The notes below the pieces were generated by a model, which did not search any database, was not told the DNA's origin, and saw nothing but the letters and a program-made list of their open reading frames with translations. Below, piece after piece: positions 23,650 through 32,707 of a stretch of 34,644 bases of DNA. Position numbers and translations under genes: made by a program. Positions within the stretch are counted from its first letter, which is position 1, and the number at the start of each line of letters is the position of its first letter. The stretch is from Actinomycetaceae bacterium (GTDB taxonomy: Bacteria > Actinomycetota > Actinomycetes > Actinomycetales > Actinomycetaceae), in NCBI GenBank assembly GCA_030532405.1, contig JAUNLF010000016.1:1-34644 (forward strand). Reading direction: 5' to 3'.

Positions 23650-26301
23650 CTAACGCGGGCCGACCTCAAGCAGACGCCACACCGGCTTGTCAGCATCGGA
23701 GGATGCTTGCAGATCTACAAGCGCTAGCAAACGCCAGTCACCGTCGCCGCTTTCATCTTCCAAAGTGTAAGTAACGAGTAGTGCGCCGGCCTCCAACAGT
23801 TGCGAGTTCGCGTCAATCAACCGGTCCGGCACGCCGGCCGCCGCCAGGTCGCTCGCGGCCGCGTTTGGGACCCAGTCGTAGCGGGCCTTCGAACGCGCCT
23901 CGGGCCCCGCTCCCACCCAGTCGTACTCGGCGTAGAACCGGTCCAAAGTATTGTCCCAACGGTCCGCACTCCACTGTTCAACACCGTCGGAGTCCCCAAA
24001 ATCAACAAGGCCATCCAGGTCGTCGAGGGCGAACCTGTCAACCCGTTTGAAAATGTCGGCGCGGATCAACTGATAAAAGTAGTGCTGGTTCGCAGTGACG
24101 GAAACCTTGCCGTCCTCGTCCGCGCCAAAAGCTCGTTCTTCACCCTCGCTATCCGCGGCATCACCAGGGGCTCCAGCATCCGGATTCGCCATGGCCTCCC
24201 ACTCATCCAGCAGGGACGAGTCGACAGTCCTAATCAGCTCGGCCAACCAGTCGATAATCTGGTCGATTTCCTCATTTCGCATCGAGTCCGGAATGATCTG
24301 GCGCAGCGCCCGGTAAGCGTCCGTCAGGTAGCGCAAAATCACGCCCTCGGAACGCGCAACATCGTAGCGCGCCACGAGTTCAGAGAACGTCATCGCATTC
24401 TCAACCATCAGCCGCACAACCGACTTTGGAGACAACTCGTGGCTCCCAACCCACGGGTTCGACTCCTCAAAAGTCCTAAACGCCGGCTCTAACAATTCCG
24501 CCAGCGGCTGCGGCCACGTCACTTCTTCCAGGCGCTCCATGCGTTCGCCGTACTCAATGCCCGCCGCTTTCATGGCGGCAACCGCTTCGCCCTTCGCCTC
24601 ATTTTGCTGCGCGAACAGCAGGGGACGCGGGTCTTCAAGCACGGCCTCCACAACCGAAATGGCGTCCAGCGCGTACGAATCCGACTCGGTGTCAAGCAGT
24701 TCCAAAGCCGCCAACGCGAACGGGGACAGCGGCTGGTTTAACGCGAAATCATCGGGTAAATCGCGCACCAACTGCAGGCGGTCCACTCCGCGTCCCCGCG
24801 CCTCCTTGGAAGATAGTTTGTCCACTACTCCCGCCTGCCGCAAAGAAGTGTAGATCTGTCCGAGCCTACGCAGGTGTGGATTCGACTCATGCTCCGGATC
24901 GTGATTATCAGTCGCTAGACGCAACAGGTGGTCGGTAGCATTTTTCCCATTTGCGAGGACGTTCAACACCATCGCGTGGGTCATCTCAAACTGAGAGCGA
25001 AGCGGCTCCGGCTGCGCCGCCTCAAGACGCTCAAACGTGGATTCAGACCAGCCAACGCGGCCTTCCTCCAACTTCTTACGAACGATCTTCTTCAACTTCT
25101 TCGGATCGTCGCCGGCGCGAATCTCCATCTGCCGGTTCTCAATGACGTGTTCGGGGGCTTGAACCACAACCCAGCCGACCTCGTCGAACCCGGCGCGGCC
25201 GGCCCGGCCCGCAATCTGATGGAACTCTCGGGCTGACAGGTGCCGCTCGCGGCGGCCGTCAAACTTCACCAGTGAGGTCATAAGGACGGTGGTAATTGGC
25301 ACGTTAATGCCAACCCCCAAAGTGTCTGTTCCGCAAATAGCGGCGAGCAGACCGCGTTGGGTTAGGCGCTCCACTAAACGCCGATAACGCGGGAGCATCC
25401 CCGCGTGATGAACACCCACGCCATGGTGAAGCAGGCGGCGCAAGATCTGGCCAAAACCCTTACCGAAACGAAAATCTGCGGTGGCATCCTTGATCTTTTC
25501 CTGATGCCGCTTCGAAATCAGCCCCGGAGCCGCCAAACCGTGAGCTGTTTGCATCGCAGCTTTTTGTCCAAAATGCACTATGTAAATCGGGTACTTGCCC
25601 GACTCGATAAGCTCTGAAACCGCATCCGCCAAAGGCAGTAGCGTGTAGGCCATCTCCAACGGAACAGGACGCTTAGCCTCGTCAACTACCGAAACGTCGC
25701 GGCCCGTGCGTTTCTCGATGTCTTCAACAAAAAACGAAACATCACCCAAGGTCGCAGAGAGCAACACAAACTGAGGTTTCGTGAGCTCCAGCAACGGCAC
25801 CTGCCACGCCCAGCCGCGCTGCGGGTCACCGTAAAAGTGGAACTCATCCATGATGATCATGTCAGCATCAAGAGCTTCGCCCTCACGCAATGCCTGATTA
25901 GCAAGGATCTCAGCAGTACAACAGATAATTGGCGCATCCGCGTTAACGGACGCATCCCCCGTAACCATGCCGACATTATCCGAACCAAACAGTGCAACAA
26001 GGTCAAAGAACTTCTCTGACACCAACGCCTTCAACGGGGCCGTGTAATACGACCTGCCACCGCGCGCCAGTGAAATAATGTGGCCCGCCAAAGCGATCAT
26101 CGACTTACCCGAACCCGTCGGCGTCGCCGCAATCACATGATTGCCGCCAAGCAGTTCAATAAAAGCCTCATCCTGGTGCGGATAAAGCGGGCGGCCACCA
26201 TCTGCCGCCCACCCGGTAAATGCCTCGTACAGCGAGTCAGCATCATCGAGTTTGCCGTCATCTTCTAAGTCATCAAGTAGTTCATTGAGTACCGGGCTCA
26301 T
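23650..26301 (-). CDS. DExH-box RNA/DNA helicase with DUF3516-like C-terminus
   Basis: An 883-residue superfamily 2 helicase of the Ski2/Mtr4-like group common in actinobacteria. The N-terminal ATPase shows Walker A ATPTGSGKS (59-67), YTAPLKALVSEKF, VTGDASVN, DEFH as the DExH box (IIMDEFHFYG), and LLSATLGD as motif III. The second RecA lobe carries VHHAGMLPRYRRLVERL, LGVGINVP and the arginine-finger motif HQIAGRAGRAGFDEVG. The C-terminal half (from ~450) is a long, acidic, helical region of the DUF3516 type. Expected activity is ATP-driven unwinding of structured RNA; the physiological substrate is not known. The gene is divergent from the symporter and converges on the lipoate ligase operon. 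Confidence 0.88.
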   Translation of the reverse strand: MSPVLNELLDDLEDDGKLDDADSLYEAFTGWAADGGRPLYPHQDEAFIELLGGNHVIAATPTGSGKSMIALAGHIISLARGGRSYYTAPLKALVSEKFFDLVALFGSDNVGMVTGDASVNADAPIICCTAEILANQALREGEALDADMIIMDEFHFYGDPQRGWAWQVPLLELTKPQFVLLSATLGDVSFFVEDIEKRTGRDVSVVDEAKRPVPLEMAYTLLPLADAVSELIESGKYPIYIVHFGQKAAMQTAHGLAAPGLISKRHQEKIKDATADFRFGKGFGQILRRLLHHGVGVHHAGMLPRYRRLVERLTQRGLLAAICGTDTLGVGINVPITTVLMTSLVKFDGRRERHLSAREFHQIAGRAGRAGFDEVGWVVVQAPEHVIENRQMEIRAGDDPKKLKKIVRKKLEEGRVGWSESTFERLEAAQPEPLRSQFEMTHAMVLNVLANGKNATDHLLRLATDNHDPEHESNPHLRRLGQIYTSLRQAGVVDKLSSKEARGRGVDRLQLVRDLPDDFALNQPLSPFALAALELLDTESDSYALDAISVVEAVLEDPRPLLFAQQNEAKGEAVAAMKAAGIEYGERMERLEEVTWPQPLAELLEPAFRTFEESNPWVGSHELSPKSVVRLMVENAMTFSELVARYDVARSEGVILRYLTDAYRALRQIIPDSMRNEEIDQIIDWLAELIRTVDSSLLDEWEAMANPDAGAPGDAADSEGEERAFGADEDGKVSVTANQHYFYQLIRADIFKRVDRFALDDLDGLVDFGDSDGVEQWSADRWDNTLDRFYAEYDWVGAGPEARSKARYDWVPNAAASDLAAAGVPDRLIDANSQLLEAGALLVTYTLEDESGDGDWRLLALVDLQASSDADKPVWRLLEVGPR

Positions 26302-26435
26302 GTACCGATTGTCTCAAAAACTGAAGGCAGTATGCCAAGCCCCGCCCTCCCGTATGGATAGGCGGACAGGACTGACTCTCAAAGTCGGTCAAAAATAAAG
26401 ATATGTCCGCACCCTGTCCAACTATGTGGACGATT

Positions 26436-26464
26436 TTCACCTTGGAAGAAAATGAACCTACAAT
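26436..26464 (+). promoter_or_regulatory. Candidate promoter of the alanine/glycine symporter
   Basis: TTCACC (26436-26441) and TACAAT (26459-26464) stand 17 bp apart, matching four and five of six bases of the housekeeping sigma consensus. The start would fall near 26471, giving a 5' leader of about 36 nt before the ATG at 26507. A hairpin (GACTGACT at 26370-26377 with AGTCGGTC at 26383-26390) lies upstream in the same divergent region. Confidence 0.5.
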
Positions 26465-26506
26465 CTGTACATACCCTAAATCTCATCAAACACGTAAGGG
26501 AACGCA

Positions 26507-27940
26507 ATGGTAAACGCGTCGATTGGGAAAGCGCTTGAAGATGCGCTGATGTGGTCTGTGGACCTGCTCTACTCGTGGATTCTGGTCTTCTTGCTGATCG
26601 GAGTCGGCATTGGCCTCACTGTTTATCTGGGCTTCCCGCAGATTAAGAACGCGAAAGACATTTTCACGTCGATCTCCGGCTCACGTACCAAAGCCCTGCA
26701 GGGCGTAACGTCGTTCCAGGCATTCGCCGTTGGTATCGGCACTCGCGTGGGTATCGGCAATATCGGCGGTGTCGCACTGGCGCTGATCATGGGTGGGCCG
26801 GGCGCGATCTTCTGGATGTGGGTAATTGCCCTCATCGGAATGGCCACGTCATTCGTTGAATCCGTACTTGCGCAGGTGTTCAAGGAAAAGCACACCGACG
26901 GCGCGTTCCGTGGTGGCCCGGCCTACTACATGTCAAAGGGCTTGGGATGGAAGATCCCCGGTGCGATCTTCGCGGTCGTGTCGATTATCGCCTCCGGCCT
27001 GGCAGTCCCGATGGTTCAGATCAACACCGTAGCTTCCACGTTTGAAGCCAACCACGGAATCTCGCCGGTATCGACCATGATCTTCGTGATCCTCCTGCTC
27101 GCCCCCGTTATCCTCGGCGGCATCAAGTCGGTAGCCCGCGCGTCCGAATACCTCGCGCCGATCATGGCTGGTGTTTACATCCTGATCACCCTCATCGTGA
27201 TCGTCATGAACCCGATGCAGGCGTGGAACTCGCTGGTTTGGATCGTCCAGTCCGCGTTCGGCCTGGATCCCGTCGTTGGCGGTATCACGGGTGGCATTTT
27301 TGTCGCGCTGGTAAACGGTGCACGTCGCGGCCTATTTTCGAACGAGGCCGGGCTTGGTACCACGCCTCACGCGGCGGGTTCCGCCACGGTGGCGCACCCC
27401 GCGCAACAGGGCTTCATCCAAGCATTCGGTGTTTTCATTGACACCATCGTCGTATGTACGGCAACCGCGCTGCTCATCCTGATCTCCGGCCTGTACGAAC
27501 CGGGAATGGAAGATGCCCTGGCCGGTTCGCTAACCGCGCAGGCCGTGACCTCCGAGTTCGGTAGCTGGATGGCCCTGCCGATGTCGCTGATCATCTTCAT
27601 CTTCGGCTACACCTCCGCGTACGGCGCGTACTCCTACGGCCAGTCCGCTCTGGACCACCTGACCCGTAACACGGTCGTGTCCTACACCTTCCGCGTAGTT
27701 GCAGTACTCGTTGCTGGCCTGGGCGCTGTTGTCAGCCTTCCGGTTGCGTGGGCCCTATCGGACTTCCTGCTCGGCCTGGGCGCCCTCATCAACCTGGTCG
27801 CACTCATCTTCCTGGTCAAGTGGGTACGCGTCGTGTTGAAAGACTGGAACGCCAGAAACAAGGCGGGTGACGACCTACACTTCAAGGTCGCAAAGTACCC
27901 CGAGCTTGAAAAGCGCGTCGAAGAGGACATCTGGGTCTAA
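26507..27940 (+). CDS. Alanine/glycine:cation symporter (AGCS family)
   Basis: A 477-residue polytopic membrane protein that should import alanine or glycine with Na+ or H+. AGCS family hallmarks are visible: GTRVGIGNIGGVA (79-91), the signature GGPGAIFWMW (96-105), FRGGPAYYMSKGLGWK, and GARRGLFSNEAGLGTTPHAAGSA in the second half, followed by a C-terminal region with VFIDTIVVCTATALLILISG. About eleven hydrophobic segments fit the family. AAGGGA lies six bases upstream of the ATG. It is probably transcribed alone from the promoter region it shares with the divergent helicase. The exact substrate cannot be decided from sequence. Confidence 0.93.
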   Translation: MVNASIGKALEDALMWSVDLLYSWILVFLLIGVGIGLTVYLGFPQIKNAKDIFTSISGSRTKALQGVTSFQAFAVGIGTRVGIGNIGGVALALIMGGPGAIFWMWVIALIGMATSFVESVLAQVFKEKHTDGAFRGGPAYYMSKGLGWKIPGAIFAVVSIIASGLAVPMVQINTVASTFEANHGISPVSTMIFVILLLAPVILGGIKSVARASEYLAPIMAGVYILITLIVIVMNPMQAWNSLVWIVQSAFGLDPVVGGITGGIFVALVNGARRGLFSNEAGLGTTPHAAGSATVAHPAQQGFIQAFGVFIDTIVVCTATALLILISGLYEPGMEDALAGSLTAQAVTSEFGSWMALPMSLIIFIFGYTSAYGAYSYGQSALDHLTRNTVVSYTFRVVAVLVAGLGAVVSLPVAWALSDFLLGLGALINLVALIFLVKWVRVVLKDWNARNKAGDDLHFKVAKYPELEKRVEEDIWV

Positions 27941-28000
27941 GCATCCCTTCAACAGTTTGGCTAAAATCAGAGTCAGTCAAGAAGCTTGAAGGAGATCACC

Positions 28001-28777
28001 ATGCGCGTAGCTCGTTTTTCCGCCGGCGGCGGGCCCAAATACGGTGCAATCGCAGAGGGCACCGACCGCATTGAGGGCCTGAAGGGCGACCCGCTATTCC
28101 AGGGCGTGGAACCCTCCGGTGAAGTATTCAAACTGGACGAGGTGCGCCTGCTAAGCCCGGTGATCCCGCGATCCAAGGTTGTTGCGGTTGCGAAGAACTA
28201 TCACGCGCACGCCGCTGAAATGGGTGGGGAAGTACCAACCCACCCCAATATTTTCTTCAAACCCAACACCGCGGTGATCGGCCCCGACGACCCGATCGTG
28301 TTGCCGGATTGGTCTGAGGAAATTCACTACGAGGCCGAACTCGCAGTTGTTATCCGCACGATGTGTCGCAACGTGTCGGCAGAAAACGCGAAGGACTACA
28401 TTTTCGGCTACACGGTTGGCAACGATGTGTCGGCCCGCGATGCACAGCGCGCGGACGGGCAGTGGGCGCGTGCGAAGGGATTCGACACGTCCTGTCCGCT
28501 CGGGCCGTGGATCACGGTCGACCCCGACCTGGACATTGACAATCTAGACATCAAGACTGAAGTTAACGGCAAGGGCGTCCAGGAGGGCAACACGCGCGAC
28601 ATGGTGTTCGACGTGCCCTACCTGATTGAGTACATATCTTCGGCCATGACGCTGCTTCCCGGGGACGTCATTTTGACCGGAACTCCCGCCGGCGTCGGCC
28701 CAATCGAGCATGGCGACCGCGTGGAATGCACTGTCGAAGGCATCGGCACGCTCGGCAACCACGTGGTGCGCCGATAG
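28001..28777 (+). CDS. Fumarylacetoacetate hydrolase family protein
   Basis: A 258-residue single-domain FAH superfamily enzyme, the group of 2-hydroxyhepta-2,4-diene-1,7-dioate isomerases and acylpyruvate hydrolases or oxaloacetate decarboxylases. Key blocks are VVAVAKNYHAHAAEMG, PNIFFKPNTAVIGP, the metal-binding HYEAELAVVI (two Glu), GYTVGNDVSARDAQ (Asp), KGFDTSCPLGPWI and the C-terminal ILTGTPAGVGPIEHGDRV. The natural substrate is unknown. The ATG at 28001 is used because AAGGAGAT lies just upstream of it; a TTG at 27986 would place that site inside the gene. In many actinobacteria an FAH gene precedes gltX; here hrpB and an aminotransferase gene lie between them. Confidence 0.88.
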   Translation: MRVARFSAGGGPKYGAIAEGTDRIEGLKGDPLFQGVEPSGEVFKLDEVRLLSPVIPRSKVVAVAKNYHAHAAEMGGEVPTHPNIFFKPNTAVIGPDDPIVLPDWSEEIHYEAELAVVIRTMCRNVSAENAKDYIFGYTVGNDVSARDAQRADGQWARAKGFDTSCPLGPWITVDPDLDIDNLDIKTEVNGKGVQEGNTRDMVFDVPYLIEYISSAMTLLPGDVILTGTPAGVGPIEHGDRVECTVEGIGTLGNHVVRR

Positions 28778-28783
28778 GCCGCC

Positions 28784-31384
28784 GTGACTTCCTTCCACGA
28801 CGCCTACTCCTGCTCATCCCTGCCCATCACCGCCGTCACCGGCGAGATAACGCGTAGTGTCCAAGCTGGGCGCCGGTTCGTCCTCTCCGCGTCCCCCGGT
28901 TCCGGAAAGACAACGCTGGTTCCGCTGCTTATTCGTCATTTGATGGACGAGGGCGGGCTTGGTGGTCGGATCCTTATTGCGCAACCGCGCAGGGTGGCCG
29001 TGCGGTCGGCGGCGACCTTCGTGGCGTCGCTACTGGGGGAGAAGCCGGGTGAGCGCGTTGGGTGGACGATGCGCGCCGACCGCGTCGTCAGTAAAAACAC
29101 GCGTATCGAGTTCACGACCACCGGAACGCTGCTGCGCCGCCTGCTGGCAGACCCCGACCTTCCGGGAGTGGACGCCCTCATTTTGGATGAGGTACACGAG
29201 CGTCACTTGGATTCCGACCTGGCTTTAGCGTTCGCGTTAGACATTGCGGACATGCGCGACGACTTGCTCCTGGGAGTCATGTCGGCAACGGCTGATAATG
29301 AGCGCTTCCACGGCCTCTTATCCTCCAGCGCCGACACCGACACGATCATCGCGCAGGGCAAGCCGTACCCTCTCGACGTAGTGTGGTCGCCGATATCTGC
29401 GCCGGCATTAGACGACAGGGGAGCGAGCAGCGCCCTCATAAATCATCTATCCACAACGGCAATAAAAGCATTTGACGCGCACGGGTCCACGCTGGTTTTT
29501 GCCCCTTCAATTCGCGATGTTGAAACCGTGGTCGAGGGCGTGCGAGCCTCTGGAATTCCTGCGTATCCACTGCACGGTTCGCTAACTGGCGCCCAGCAAG
29601 ACGCGGCGCTGAACGCAAGCGAGGAACGCGTGATTGTAGCGACCGATATTGCGGAGACTTCGCTGACGGTTCCCGGCGTCAACTGCGTGGTTGATTCGGG
29701 CCTTTCACGGGTGCCGCGTTTTGACGTGTCACGTGAGGCTACCGAGCTGGTGACGGTCCGCGAGTCGCGATCTTCAGCCGTGCAGCGGGCAGGCCGCGCT
29801 CATCGAACGGGCCCGGGAACGGTGTATCGGTGCTATTCGCAGACGGATTACGCGCGCATGATGCAGTTCGCGCCGGCGCAAATGGATTCCGCGGACCTGA
29901 CCGAGGCGGCGCTCCTGTCACACGCCTGGAGTTCGCCCGCCGCGCTGCGCCTACCCACGAAGTTCCCGGCGCCCGCCCTCACGCGCGCAGAAGACACGCT
30001 CGCGGACCTGGGAGCCTTAGAAGTTGCGCGAGTGGGCGAGGAGCGAATCGCGGAAATCACTCGGGCGGGCTCCGTGCTTGCGCGCGTTCCCGCGGATCCG
30101 CGGATGGCTCACGCGCTGCTTTTGGCTTCCGCGTGGAGCGGTAATCCCGGTGAAGTCGGCAAAATTGTGGCCGTCATGTCTTCAAATGAACGCGCCCTTC
30201 AAGCAGATATTACGAGGGCGTTGCGGGACGCTCCCAAACGGGAGGCCTCCAGGTTTGCTCATCTGGCCCGCCGGTTTATGGACGAATACGCGCAAACTTT
30301 CGAGTCGCCAAACGCGGCGGACATGGCGCGGAGTGATTCCGGCATGTCGAACGCGGGCACGTCGGAGGGTGTGCGCGCCGCAACCGGCGCGGGGAGGGCA
30401 CAGCCGGCTGTCAACGCGCAGGACCTGCCCGGCGTAACCGCGGGTCTGGCGTTTCCCGGTCGCATCGCAAAGCGCAGAAGCAAACAGGGTGGGGAGCGCT
30501 TTGTCCAGTTCCTGTCCGCGGCGGGCTCGGGGCTTTCCGTGGACGCGGGCACGCCGCTGGCCTCCGATGAGTGGATCGCCGCATCGCACATCCAAACAAT
30601 CGGGGGAATAACGCACGTGCGCGCGGGGGCACCCTTAAACCCCGAGTGGGCGCAGTGGATCGGCAGTGCGATGATCACATCGGATACTGAAGTCACGCTC
30701 GAAGGCGGGCGTCTGCGCGCGACAAAGAGGCTCAGTCTAGGGGCGATTCCCCTCAAATCCCAGCGGGTCAAAGTACCCGTAGAACAGGCGCGGGGCACTC
30801 TCGCGCGAGCCCTGCAAAACCGCGGACTATCACTGTTCACCTTGAGTAAAAACGCCCGCGAGCTCGTCCGAAAAGCGCGATACATTTCCAGCAAGGACGA
30901 GTCGTGGCCAGAACTTTCAAACCAGCAGCTCGCAGACCGCGTAGATGAACTAATCGGCGGCGATTGGCCCAAAATTTTAGAGGGCGCCCCACTGTCCGAA
31001 GTGGACGTAACCACCGGGTTGAAGACCATCATCGGGTGGGACAAGGTGACGCAGCTTGACGCGCTGATCCCCGAGACCATCGAACTGCCCTCGGGCAACC
31101 GTGCGCGCATCGTGTTTGACCCGCAGCGCGGCCCGACTGTGCGCGTAAAACTGCAAGAATGCTTCGGGTTTCGCAAAGTGCCCACCATTTTGGGTGAGCC
31201 CCTAACTTTCGAGTTGCTGTCCCCGGCCGGTCGCCCTCTGGCAATCACATCCGACCTGGAAAACTTCTTCAACGAAAGCTACGCCGACGTGCGCGCACAA
31301 ATGCGCGGCCGCTACCCGAAGCACCCCTGGCCCGAAGACCCCTGGACCGCGCCCGCAACCAGCCGCACCAAACGGCGAATGTAG
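28784..31384 (+). CDS. hrpB: ATP-dependent helicase HrpB
   Basis: An 866-residue DEAH-type helicase of the HrpB family. Motifs are Walker A SASPGSGKTT near residue 40, the PRRVAVRSAA block, the DEVH box in LILDEVHERHLDSDLA, motif III MSATAD, and motif VI in VQRAGRAHRTGPGTVYRCYS. The C-terminal HrpB_C region is well preserved: VRVKLQECFGFRKVP, FELLSPAGRPLAITSDLENF and MRGRYPKHPWPEDPW. Between the helicase core and HrpB_C lies a low-complexity Ala/Gly/Ser stretch of about 60 residues, probably a flexible linker. Function in vivo is poorly defined; unwinding of structured RNA is assumed. The start is a GTG seven bases after the FAH stop, so the two are probably co-transcribed. Confidence 0.9.
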   Translation: MTSFHDAYSCSSLPITAVTGEITRSVQAGRRFVLSASPGSGKTTLVPLLIRHLMDEGGLGGRILIAQPRRVAVRSAATFVASLLGEKPGERVGWTMRADRVVSKNTRIEFTTTGTLLRRLLADPDLPGVDALILDEVHERHLDSDLALAFALDIADMRDDLLLGVMSATADNERFHGLLSSSADTDTIIAQGKPYPLDVVWSPISAPALDDRGASSALINHLSTTAIKAFDAHGSTLVFAPSIRDVETVVEGVRASGIPAYPLHGSLTGAQQDAALNASEERVIVATDIAETSLTVPGVNCVVDSGLSRVPRFDVSREATELVTVRESRSSAVQRAGRAHRTGPGTVYRCYSQTDYARMMQFAPAQMDSADLTEAALLSHAWSSPAALRLPTKFPAPALTRAEDTLADLGALEVARVGEERIAEITRAGSVLARVPADPRMAHALLLASAWSGNPGEVGKIVAVMSSNERALQADITRALRDAPKREASRFAHLARRFMDEYAQTFESPNAADMARSDSGMSNAGTSEGVRAATGAGRAQPAVNAQDLPGVTAGLAFPGRIAKRRSKQGGERFVQFLSAAGSGLSVDAGTPLASDEWIAASHIQTIGGITHVRAGAPLNPEWAQWIGSAMITSDTEVTLEGGRLRATKRLSLGAIPLKSQRVKVPVEQARGTLARALQNRGLSLFTLSKNARELVRKARYISSKDESWPELSNQQLADRVDELIGGDWPKILEGAPLSEVDVTTGLKTIIGWDKVTQLDALIPETIELPSGNRARIVFDPQRGPTVRVKLQECFGFRKVPTILGEPLTFELLSPAGRPLAITSDLENFFNESYADVRAQMRGRYPKHPWPEDPWTAPATSRTKRRM

Positions 31385-31407
31385 GCCAGCGCGGGCACGC
31401 AGGCATT

Positions 31408-31423
31408 CAGGGAAAGTGCCCTG
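31408..31423. terminator. Possible small terminator between hrpB and the aminotransferase gene
   Basis: CAGGG (31408-31412) pairs with CCCTG (31419-31423) over a 6-nt loop, extendable by a wobble and an A-T pair. It lies in the 77-bp gap between convergent genes. No T-run follows, so support is weak. Confidence 0.3.
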
Positions 31424-31461
31424 GAGCCCCCGCAAATTCCCGTTAGCGGACTTCGCAGTTT

Positions 31462-32586
31462 TTAGTTCGCGACTTCAAGCATGCGGGTGATCGAGCGTTC
31501 CACCACCGCGCGCGAGGACGCCAGGTTGAAACGCACGAACTGCTCGTATCCGGCTCCGAGCGTTTTGCCCGCATTAACGTGCACGCGTGCCTTTTCAAGG
31601 AAAACGTCCGCGGGATTTTCGGCGCCGAGGGCGGAGGCATCAATCCAGCTCAGGTACGTGCCCTGCGGCTTTGACCATTTCAGGGGTGAACCCGCGAGCA
31701 TGGCATCCACCATGTCGATATTTCCGCGCAGATACTGTTTGAGGTCGGCAAGCCACTCGTCGCCCGACTCGAACGCAACCGACGCGCCCAGTGCCCCGAG
31801 TGCGGTCGGATGGTTCAGCCACTGCTTGACGGGCTCAAAGGTTTCGATCATCTTGCCCGCCGTGATCATCTGTGCGCACTGCAGGCCCGCCAGGTTAAAA
31901 CCTTTCGACGCCGCAATCGCGGTGACAGTCCGGTCGGCGAAAGCCGGATCCAAATCCGCAAACGGAACGTGGCCATCAGCCAAAGGCGCGTGGATTTCGT
32001 CATTAAAAACCAGCAGGTCGTGGCGAACCGCGATGTCGCCGACACGTCGAAGCTCGTCCTCGTTCAATATGCGTCCCGTGGGATTCCACGGGTTGCAAAG
32101 AATAAATAGATCCGCGCTGGCGGCCGCGGCCTCAATGCTTTCAAAGTCGAGCCGCCAAAGACCGTCCTCGCCAAGTTTGGATGGAACCTCCACGACCTTA
32201 TGGCCGTACTTGACGGGCAAAAATAGGAACGGCATGTATGCGGGTGTCGGCACAATAACGGTCGAACCCGGCTTCAACATGTGACCGAGCATCGCCTTAA
32301 GTCCGTCCAACACCGACGACGCGAGCGACACGTTATCGGCGTCAACCTGCCAGCCGAACCGGCGTTCCACCATGCTCGCGGTCGCCTCCTGCGTGCGCCT
32401 GTGCAGGCCGCGCGGCATGTACCCCAGGAAACCGCGGTGCAAAGCGTCGGTCAGGGCCTCTTCGATGACCGGGGCGGTGCCAAAGTCCATTTCGGCAACC
32501 CAGTGGCCGGACGCGTCCGGCGTTTCCCACTTCAGCAGGCCGCTTGCGCGCGCCACGTCCTCGTTGAATGCATCAAAATCAGTCAT
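31462..32586 (-). CDS. MalY/PatB-type PLP aminotransferase (cystathionine beta-lyase-like)
   Basis: A 374-residue fold-type I PLP enzyme of the MalY/PatB group, members of which cleave cystathionine or other C-S bonds, or act as aminotransferases. Seen are HWVAEMDFGTAPVI, GFLGYMPRG, SSVLDGLKAML, VPTPAYMPF, LFILCNPWNPTGRI, FNDEIHAPL and the PLP-lysine segment AASKGFNLAGLQCAQ. A C-terminal arginine for carboxylate binding is plausible in EQFVRFNLASSR. The start chosen is the second of two adjacent ATGs, six bases after GGAGG; a GTG at 32601 would put that site inside the gene. It is transcribed divergently from gltX. Methionine or sulfur metabolism is the likely setting, but substrate is not readable. 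Confidence 0.87.
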   Translation of the reverse strand: MTDFDAFNEDVARASGLLKWETPDASGHWVAEMDFGTAPVIEEALTDALHRGFLGYMPRGLHRRTQEATASMVERRFGWQVDADNVSLASSVLDGLKAMLGHMLKPGSTVIVPTPAYMPFLFLPVKYGHKVVEVPSKLGEDGLWRLDFESIEAAAASADLFILCNPWNPTGRILNEDELRRVGDIAVRHDLLVFNDEIHAPLADGHVPFADLDPAFADRTVTAIAASKGFNLAGLQCAQMITAGKMIETFEPVKQWLNHPTALGALGASVAFESGDEWLADLKQYLRGNIDMVDAMLAGSPLKWSKPQGTYLSWIDASALGAENPADVFLEKARVHVNAGKTLGAGYEQFVRFNLASSRAVVERSITRMLEVAN

Positions 32587-32667
32587 CATTTTCCTCCGCA
32601 CCTAACTTTAACGACTATGCGCGCCGCCCGCCCTACTGGGCGTGAGACGAGTGCTGAAATGGCCACG

Positions 32668-32698
32668 TTGATACTGCGTGGGGGAGTGGGGGTAGAAT
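32668..32698 (+). promoter_or_regulatory. Candidate promoter of gltX
   Basis: TTGATA (32668-32673) and TAGAAT (32693-32698) each match five of six consensus bases, with a 19-bp spacer that is longer than ideal. The predicted start falls near 32705, only about three bases before the ATG at 32708, so the mRNA would be leaderless or nearly so. In keeping with this, no good ribosome-binding site precedes gltX. Confidence 0.4.
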
Positions 32699-32707
32699 TG
32701 GGGCATC